A program made the translations under genes and the position numbers. From the NCBI GenBank assembly GCA_047638695.1, contig JBLINY010000004.1, forward strand, positions 1 to 64,000: 64,000 nucleotides of DNA. Direction: 5' to 3'. The stretch's first letter is position 1. Each line of letters opens with the position of its first letter. Shown one piece after another: positions 58,603 through 64,000 of the stretch. The stretch is from JAHECQ01 sp047638695. GTDB taxonomy: Bacteria; Actinomycetota; Acidimicrobiia; Acidimicrobiales; SZUA-35. The notes under the pieces were generated by a model. That model was not told the DNA's origin. It saw nothing but the letters and a program-made list of their open reading frames with translations, and did no database searches.

Positions 58603-60207
58603 TCAGTTGGTCGTAGTTGTCTCGAGGACTGTTGTTGTTTCGAGAGTGGCAGTTGTCTCGAGGGTTGTCGTTGTTGCCAGCCGCCGCCGCTCGGTGAAGT
58701 AGACGTCGATTCGTACGTCGTCCTCTGCGATCTCGATGAGCTTCAGCACAAGCTCGGTCGACGCTGGCTCGGTAGGTCCGACGACATCGACAACGACGCG
58801 TTTGCCGTCGAACTCGACGGCCGCCACCGTGAGGTCGTTCTTGCGAGCGAAGGCGTTGACGGCCGTCGCCATCTGGTCTTGTTTCACTTCGAGAGGCGTA
58901 GGCGCCGACGCCGGGGCAACGATTGACCGTGGCACCCAGGTGAGACGCACGGTCAGATCGAGACCCAACTCTGCGGTGAGCCGGTCGATGAGCGCATCGA
59001 CCGAGGGCGACTGGCCGGTGCCGACGACGTCGACGCGAAGGACGTCGGCGCGCAATGAAACTGACTCGAGCTGGTACTCATTTTCGTCGCCGGCACTTTC
59101 GACCAGCCATTGATTCACGACGTCCTCGACCGACCGCAGCTGTCGCTCCTCGTCGGTCTCGATCGTCGTGGTGGGCGCAGCGGTCGTAGTTGTCGTTGCT
59201 TGTTGGGTGCGGGTCCATTGCACGCTGGCTCGCGCCTCGTCTCCGAGAATAGGACCGAGGAGCCGCTCGAGTTCGGTCTGTTCGGGAGGCTGGATGAGTC
59301 CGGAAATTTCAACCGAGACCCGCTGTAGATCGGCGTTGATGTCGACATCATCGACATCAAGTTCGTAGCCCTCCAACCAGACAGCGACGGCTTCGTCGAC
59401 CTGTTGTTGCGTCTGTGCCGATCGGGCGGCGGCCACGCTGGCCCGAATCAACGGAACGGCTACGGCAACAACGACGGCCACTGCGATCGCGGTGCCGGCG
59501 AGGATGCCGGGGGTAGTTCGGGCAAGTCGTCGGGGCGGCACGAAGCCAGTAACGACGAATACGGTGAGACCAGCCAGGATGATGGCAGCGAGGTTGGTTC
59601 CGTACAGGAGTAGGGCACCGGCAGCGAGGTCGAGACGGCCCGCCTCGAGCGTGATGCCAACGGTTCCTAACGGTGGCACCAGAGCGACCGCGACCGCGAC
59701 GCCCGGAAGTGCTGCCGATGCGTCCTTACGTACGGTTGCATAGCTCCCAGCGACTCCTGCGGCCAGGGCTACGACAAGATCGCGTAGATCGGGGCTGGTG
59801 CGCGAGATCACCTCGTTCGGCAGGGCTCCATCGGGGATAATCAGGGAGATGGCATAGGCAACGATGATGCACCAAACCGTTGCGACCGTCACCCGAATGG
59901 TGGACTCGATGATCTTGTTGGGCAGGGCCATCGAGATGGCGGCAGCCAGGCCGAGCACAGGTGTCATCAAGGGCGCCAAAAGCATGGCACCGATGACAAC
60001 CGCGGCCGAGTCGGCGGAGAGCCCCATGACGGCCACGATGACGGCGAGGGTCAACATCACGGTGAAGCGAAATACCCAAGCTTCCACCCGGACCATCGCC
60101 AGGTCGTTCATGACGCGCCGGCGTTCTTCGGGCTCGAGGTAGCGATGCCACCATTCGCGCTGAGGCCGTTCGCGGCCAGGCCCAGTTGGAGTGCCGCCGA
60201 CAGACAC
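58603..60207 (-). CDS. DUF389 integral membrane protein with extracytoplasmic tail
   Basis: About 534 residues. The DUF389 core has YLEPEERRRVMNDLAMVRVE, MLTLAVIVAVMGLSADSAA, VIGAMLLAPLMTPVLGLAAA, VALAAGVAGSYATVRKDAS and AALPGVAVAVALVPPLGTVG, with about seven helices. After VVVAVAVPLIRASVAA the C-terminal 260 residues form two repeated alpha/beta-type domains and a Thr-rich tail (TTTTLETTATLETTT). The function of DUF389 is unknown. The start is uncertain: GTG at 60207 is used; TTG at 60264, with AAGGAG just before it, would add 19 residues. Divergent from the second DUF4129 operon. Confidence 0.78.
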   Translation of the reverse strand: MSVGGTPTGPGRERPQREWWHRYLEPEERRRVMNDLAMVRVEAWVFRFTVMLTLAVIVAVMGLSADSAAVVIGAMLLAPLMTPVLGLAAAISMALPNKIIESTIRVTVATVWCIIVAYAISLIIPDGALPNEVISRTSPDLRDLVVALAAGVAGSYATVRKDASAALPGVAVAVALVPPLGTVGITLEAGRLDLAAGALLLYGTNLAAIILAGLTVFVVTGFVPPRRLARTTPGILAGTAIAVAVVVAVAVPLIRASVAAARSAQTQQQVDEAVAVWLEGYELDVDDVDINADLQRVSVEISGLIQPPEQTELERLLGPILGDEARASVQWTRTQQATTTTTAAPTTTIETDEERQLRSVEDVVNQWLVESAGDENEYQLESVSLRADVLRVDVVGTGQSPSVDALIDRLTAELGLDLTVRLTWVPRSIVAPASAPTPLEVKQDQMATAVNAFARKNDLTVAAVEFDGKRVVVDVVGPTEPASTELVLKLIEIAEDDVRIDVYFTERRRLATTTTLETTATLETTTVLETTTTN

Positions 60208-60323
60208 GGGACTTGTAGCGTACGGAGAGCCCGGTGCCTCGCCTCGTTGGTCTGGATGCAGCAACCGCTCCTTCAGCGACTGGCTGGTCAAGCAAAGGTC
60301 TTTTCTGACCGACCCTTTAAGAC

Positions 60324-60863
60324 ATGGAGTCCGAATCCGATCTCGGATTGCACCCACCCTGGGTCCGTTGGCTGGCCGTTCCCCTGGCCTTACTGGTGCT
60401 GCTCCTTGCTGCGCTCGCAGTGAGCGCTGAGTCGCGTCAGGAGTATCTGGATCGTCAAGCGGTCGAGGCGGCGGCCGGCGACGAGCCAGCCAATGACCCG
60501 TCGAGTGGGTCACCCTCCGGTCAGTCGCGCACGGCGGAGCACTCCGGTTCCGGCGGTTCTGGCGGTTCAGCGACCGAGGCAGGGCGGTTGATAATCCAGA
60601 CCGAGAACGGTCCTGTTGAGCTCACGCTCGACGGACAGACGGCTTCTGGCCAGGGGAGCGATGGCGCTGTCCTGGCGCTCCAGCCCGATCCCGCCGGCGA
60701 CATTGTCGGATTCCGGGTCGACGGCGACGGCACCTTCAAACCCGTCCGCCGCGGTGAGCCGACCGAAGACATGACGTTGTTGGGCCGGATGCCGACGCGA
60801 CTGACCCCGACCAGACTGACCCGGACGAGTCGTCGATCGATTGGCGCGCCGTTGGGGTCCTGA
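60324..60863 (+). pseudogene. DUF4129-type membrane protein, 5' part (frameshifted)
   Basis: A 179-residue frame and first gene of cluster 2. It encodes one N-terminal transmembrane helix (WLAVPLALLVLLLAALAVSA), a Gly/Ser linker and an extracytoplasmic domain (RLIIQTENGPVELTLDGQ to VGFRVDGDGTFKPVRRGEP). After about 60782 the frame turns into a basic, low-complexity tail, while the -1 frame reads GPDADATDPDQTDPDESS and then IDWRAVGVLILAVVGLSLAG, leading directly into the next open frame. One missing base near 60777-60787 therefore splits a protein of about 336 residues. It could be a sequencing error, a true mutation, or programmed shifting. Confidence 0.7.
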
Positions 60864-60871
60864 TTCTGGCA

Positions 60872-61333
60872 GTGGTTGGCCTGTCGTTGGCCGGCTGGTG
60901 GTTCTTCTATTTCAGTCGACAGAAGAGGGGAGAGGACGCGCCGCCTTCGACGGTGGGCTCTGTCCCGTCCGGGCTCTCGGGTTGGGAAGCCCTCGATGCA
61001 TTCCTCGCTGAGTTGTTGGCCGACCCTGACCCGACACGGGCCATCCGAATGGCTGTGGCCTGCGTCGAACAGGGGATGGGTCGGCTGCCGGGCCGGCCGT
61101 CAGAGCGAACGCCACAAGAGTGGCTGCTGATGGTCGATACCACCGATCCGCCCCTGGCCACCCGGTTGAGGCCCCTCGTCGACCGATATTGCGACATTCG
61201 GTTTGGTAACCATCAGGCTTCCTCCAGGGAACGAGATGACGCCGTGTCCGAGCTGCGCGAGTTGGTATACCTGGCGCTGGACCACCCTTCGAAGCATGCA
61301 CGGTTGCCTGTCGATGAGACGGCCGTCTCGTGA
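60872..61333 (+). pseudogene. DUF4129 domain, 3' part of frameshifted gene
   Basis: The frame opens at 60782 without a start codon; the first possible start is GTG at 60872, inside the second transmembrane helix (VLILAVVGLSLAGWWFFYF). The cytoplasmic tail is the DUF4129 domain (ALDAFLAELLADPDPTRAIR, MAVACVEQGMGRLPGRPSER, TPQEWLLMV, LVDRYCDIRFGNHQAS). It corresponds to the intact gene at 18595-19464 in cluster 1. The stop overlaps the next gene by 4 nt (GTGA). Confidence 0.75.
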
Positions 61334-61734
61334 GGTTCGCTGCGGAGTCCTTTTGGTTCTTCTTCTTTGCGGCGTCGTGCGGTGTCGGCATCGTGCTGTT
61401 CGTCCTGGCCCGTCGGATGTCATCAGGCGAGAAGAACGCAGGGCCGTTGATTCCCGAGCCCGTCATGGTTGCGGGTCTTGCCGAGGCCAGTCTGGATCTC
61501 GTGGCCATCGACCAACATCTGGCCAGGCAACCGCAGGTGGTTGTAGATCTCTTGCACGAACTGGCGGCAGCGCTCGACGTCGACGCCGGGCGGCCACCCT
61601 CGGCTCCGCATGACGCCCCCTCGGTACGTCTCGAAGCCGAACGGCTCCTGGGCGTGCTCGAGCACCAGGTGTTCGCAACCGACCGCGCCGCGTCACCGAA
61701 CCCATATCCAGCGACTGCAGAAATCGAGAACTGA
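61330..61734 (+). CDS. Small membrane protein of MoxR/DUF58 operon (cluster 2)
   Basis: A 134-residue protein with one N-terminal transmembrane helix (FWFFFFAASCGVGIVLFVLA) and a helical soluble part (LVAIDQHLARQPQVVVDLL, VRLEAERLLGVLEHQVF). The start is GTG overlapping the DUF4129 stop; the stop lies 2 nt before moxR. It takes the same place as the 178-residue protein at 18062-18598, although sequence similarity is slight by eye. No known family. Confidence 0.7.
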   Translation: MRFAAESFWFFFFAASCGVGIVLFVLARRMSSGEKNAGPLIPEPVMVAGLAEASLDLVAIDQHLARQPQVVVDLLHELAAALDVDAGRPPSAPHDAPSVRLEAERLLGVLEHQVFATDRAASPNPYPATAEIEN

Positions 61735-61736
61735 CG

Positions 61737-62744
61737 ATGAGCCATCACGACGTGCAACAGGCCAGCTCGTACCTATTGGACCATCTTGAACAGGTCATTG
61801 TCGGAAAGCGATCGACGTTGGCCCTCATCGTGGCCTCGCTCCTCGCAGACGGTCACGTTCTGCTCGAAGACGTACCCGGCGTTGCCAAAACGGCGACGGC
61901 GCGATCGCTGGCCCAAGCGGCGGGGATGGACTTCTCGCGGGTGCAGTTCACTCCCGACCTGATTCCGGCTGACATCACGGGGTCGTCGGTTCTCTCAGGC
62001 AAAGAGAACTTCGACATCGAGTTCAAGCCGGGGCCAGTCTTCGCCAACCTTGTGTTGGGCGACGAGATCAACCGAGCCCCGCCGAAGACCCAGTCCGCGC
62101 TGCTGGAGGCGATGGAAGAACGCCAGGTGACGGTGGACGGCGTCACTCACAAGCTGCCAAACCCTTTCATGGTCGTCGGGACCCAGAACCCCATCGAGTC
62201 TGAGGGCACCTATCCGTTGCCCGAAGCTCAGCTCGACCGCTTCTTGATGCGAATGGGGATTGGCTACCGGTCGAATGAAGCCGAGGTCGATCTGATCATG
62301 CGTCGGGCTCAACGCCGGGCTGATGCGATTGTTCTGCAGCCAATGATGGATGCCAGCGGCGTGGCCGGTCTGCAACAGCGGGTTGAAGAGGTGCATCTGA
62401 GCCTCCCAGTAGCGGAGTACGTGGTTGGTCTGGTCGAGGCAACGCGCTCGAGTCCGCGAACGGAGGCCGGTGCTAGTCCGCGGGGTTCTCTTGCCCTGCT
62501 GAAGGCCAGCCGGGCCTGGGCGGCCATGCACGGTCGTTCGTACGTCTTGCCCGATGATGTCAAGGCCATGGCCGTTCCGTGCCTGGCCCATCGTCTCCTG
62601 TTGCTCCCAGACCAATGGGTGCGTGGTGTGCGTCAGGGACAGGTTGTCAACGAGGTGTTGCAGACCGTGCCGGCGCCGCAACCCACCGACGCTGTTGAAG
62701 CTCACGCCCAGGTCGAGCCAGTACCGGCTGTCGCCGTTTCCTGA
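61737..62744 (+). CDS. MoxR-family AAA+ ATPase (cluster 2)
   Basis: A 335-residue AAA+ ATPase. Walker A is LLEDVPGVAKTATARSLAQ (the Ala before Lys is a common MoxR variant), Walker B is LVLGDEINRAPPKTQSALLEAM, and the sensor block is GTQNPIESEGTYPLPEAQLDRF. The lid has AGASPRGSLALLKASRAWA and YVLPDDVKAMAVPCLAHR. It pairs with the DUF58 protein encoded 4 nt downstream. Paralogous to 17017-18072. Confidence 0.93.
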   Translation: MSHHDVQQASSYLLDHLEQVIVGKRSTLALIVASLLADGHVLLEDVPGVAKTATARSLAQAAGMDFSRVQFTPDLIPADITGSSVLSGKENFDIEFKPGPVFANLVLGDEINRAPPKTQSALLEAMEERQVTVDGVTHKLPNPFMVVGTQNPIESEGTYPLPEAQLDRFLMRMGIGYRSNEAEVDLIMRRAQRRADAIVLQPMMDASGVAGLQQRVEEVHLSLPVAEYVVGLVEATRSSPRTEAGASPRGSLALLKASRAWAAMHGRSYVLPDDVKAMAVPCLAHRLLLLPDQWVRGVRQGQVVNEVLQTVPAPQPTDAVEAHAQVEPVPAVAVS

Positions 62745-62748
62745 GCTC

Positions 62749-64000
62749 TTGAGTCGCCACCTCACGTACCGATTTTGGCTGTGTGTGATCTCGGGGCTCG
62801 GCGCGCTCGTGCTCGCGCTTGGAGCCCAAGAGATCGCTTTCCTGGCTGTCGCATCTCCCTTTCTGTGCGCCGTTGTTGTCTCACTGGTCGAGGGTTGGTG
62901 GCCGGTTGCCACCGTTAGAGGTGTGCGCCTCTCGAACCACCAGGTTGTAGAAGGCGACAGGCTCGAGTTTCTGGTGCAGGTCACGGCTCCCCGGCCGCTG
63001 CCGTGGTTGGAAGTCGAGCTGCAGTTGCCGGGCGGGATCGAATCAGTCGGGCCGACCCGCCACGTGACCCCGTTGCGCGGCACCGAGCAGTTTCGATTCT
63101 CGATGTGTGCCGCCCGGTGGGGTGTCCGCGGGCCTGAATGGGTGAGCCTGCTGACCCGCGATCGACTCGGACTGACCGAACGACTTCACCACGTCGCCTT
63201 GGACGAAGACATCCGCATCCATCCGCCGACCGAGCGCCTCACCAATCTGGTGAGCCTTCAAAAGACTCGACTGATGAGTGGAGACCATCGCAGTCGTCGT
63301 CGTGGTGGTGGTACCGAGCTCGCTGAGGTGCGGCCCTATTGGTCTGGCGATCCCATCCGCAGCATTCACCCTCGGTTGTCGGCTCGGCGAGGCGCGCCGT
63401 ATGTGCTCGAGCGTCACCCTGAACAGGCATCAGACATTGTTCTGTTCGTCGACTCAGTGCAGGACATCGGTGTCGATCTCGACACCACCCTGCGGTGGAC
63501 GGTTACCGCCGCCATGACCCTGGCCGAACAGCACCTGCGGGCCATGGACCGGGTAGGGATTCTCGACCGTGGGGCGGGTGTCCGATGGCTCGATGCAGGA
63601 ATGGGTCGCCAAGCGCAGCATGCAATCGTCGACATGCTCCTCAATACCTCGGTGTTGCGGTCTCGCTCCGTCGATCAGCCGACCATTCCTGTCGATCGAC
63701 TGCCCAAGGGGGCCACGGTCTTCGCCCTCTCCCCACTGTTGTCGACGGTGATCTACGGCGACCTCGCTCGGTTGCGGCAGCGCGGCCACGAGGTCATCGT
63801 GGTGACACCGAAGTCACCCGAATCGGGCAGTGCTTCGCCACTGGCCCGGCGAATCGTGGGGCTGAATGCCGAAGTTCGGCGGCGGGCACTCGCCGACGCC
63901 GGGGTGCTTGTCATTCCATGGGACCCAAGCGAACCACTCGACCAAACGCTTATCCAGGCTGACCTGGTGCGGCGTCGCTTCGCCCCATCGCGAGGGGGCG
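62749..64000 (+). CDS. DUF58 domain protein (cluster 2), cut by window end
   Basis: At least 417 residues; the frame is open to the right edge. It starts with TTG at 62749, 4 nt after the moxR stop. Two transmembrane segments (FWLCVISGLGALVLALGA and IAFLAVASPFLCAVVVSLV) lead to a beta-rich region and the DUF58 block GTELAEVRPYWSGDPIRSI, then HPRLSARRGAPYVLERHPE. The usual I-D/N-W-x-A-S-A-R is changed to IHPRLSAR: the Trp, kept in the cluster-1 protein, is replaced. A vWA-like part begins at DIVLFVDSVQDIG. Confidence 0.85.
   Translation, partial: MSRHLTYRFWLCVISGLGALVLALGAQEIAFLAVASPFLCAVVVSLVEGWWPVATVRGVRLSNHQVVEGDRLEFLVQVTAPRPLPWLEVELQLPGGIESVGPTRHVTPLRGTEQFRFSMCAARWGVRGPEWVSLLTRDRLGLTERLHHVALDEDIRIHPPTERLTNLVSLQKTRLMSGDHRSRRRGGGTELAEVRPYWSGDPIRSIHPRLSARRGAPYVLERHPEQASDIVLFVDSVQDIGVDLDTTLRWTVTAAMTLAEQHLRAMDRVGILDRGAGVRWLDAGMGRQAQHAIVDMLLNTSVLRSRSVDQPTIPVDRLPKGATVFALSPLLSTVIYGDLARLRQRGHEVIVVTPKSPESGSASPLARRIVGLNAEVRRRALADAGVLVIPWDPSEPLDQTLIQADLVRRRFAPSRGG

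Overview
The window is GC-rich actinobacterial DNA. It most likely comes from an Acidimicrobiia-type organism (Ilumatobacter or a relative), although this rests on gene content and not on a database match. The evidence is: the fhaA-fhaB-pstP-rodA-pbpA-pknB-trpG/pabA-crgA block next to a tRNA-Leu(CAG), a layout typical of actinobacteria close to the replication origin; two F420-type luciferase-like oxidoreductases and a PPOX-fold protein; Thr-rich tails on surface proteins; class III cyclase/STAND ATPase fusions; and an abundance of acyl-CoA enzymes. There is no intact transposase, integrase, CRISPR array or phage gene.

Region 1 (0.1-14 kb) is mostly catabolic: an asparaginase-like protein, a Rieske oxygenase, a SnoaL-like protein, an ECI2-like enoyl-CoA isomerase, a TPR protein, an Asp/Glu racemase-family enzyme, an alpha/beta hydrolase, a cyclase-STAND-TPR regulator, an acyl-CoA carboxylase carboxyltransferase subunit and a Baeyer-Villiger monooxygenase. 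Region 2 (14-27.9 kb) holds an F420-type oxidoreductase behind a tandem repeat, a five-gene DUF4129/MoxR/DUF58 membrane operon, three MFS transporters, an amidohydrolase, an M1-type metallopeptidase lipoprotein, an HxlR repressor with a clear operator, and a phytanoyl-CoA dioxygenase family protein.

Region 3 (27.9-36.7 kb) is gene-poor and decayed. It contains a broken rsgA N-terminal domain, the tail of a CaiB/BaiF CoA-transferase, half of an RND/MMPL transporter and three copies of an imperfect repeat (29.29, 32.9 and 36.45 kb). Intact genes in between are a CBS protein, an acetyl-CoA hydrolase/transferase and a second cyclase-STAND regulator. The zone ends at tRNA-Leu and looks like a variable island.

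Region 4 (36.7-45.6 kb) is the cell-division and peptidoglycan signalling block: PknB (kinase with four PASTA repeats) and PstP (phosphatase) act on FHA-domain partners and, by analogy, on the RodA/PbpA synthesis pair. It ends with crgA, whose stop codon lies in a 17-bp tandem array of perfect 10-bp palindromes; two perfect DnaA-box matches follow about 210 bp later. No dnaA, dnaN or gyrase gene is present in the window.

Region 5 (45.6-58.6 kb) is metabolic: thiolase, enoyl-CoA hydratase, a ThDP enzyme, an MBL-fold hydrolase, a PAC2 protein, chorismate synthase, a ferredoxin overlapping an F420-type oxidoreductase, an ArfA-like BON/OmpA protein, a fumarylacetoacetase-family enzyme, a PIG-L deacetylase, a PPOX protein and a DoxX protein. 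Region 6 (58.6-64 kb) has a DUF389 protein divergent from a second DUF4129/small protein/MoxR/DUF58 operon in the same gene order as the one at 15-19 kb. Its first gene is interrupted by a single-base frameshift, and its DUF58 gene runs off the right edge.
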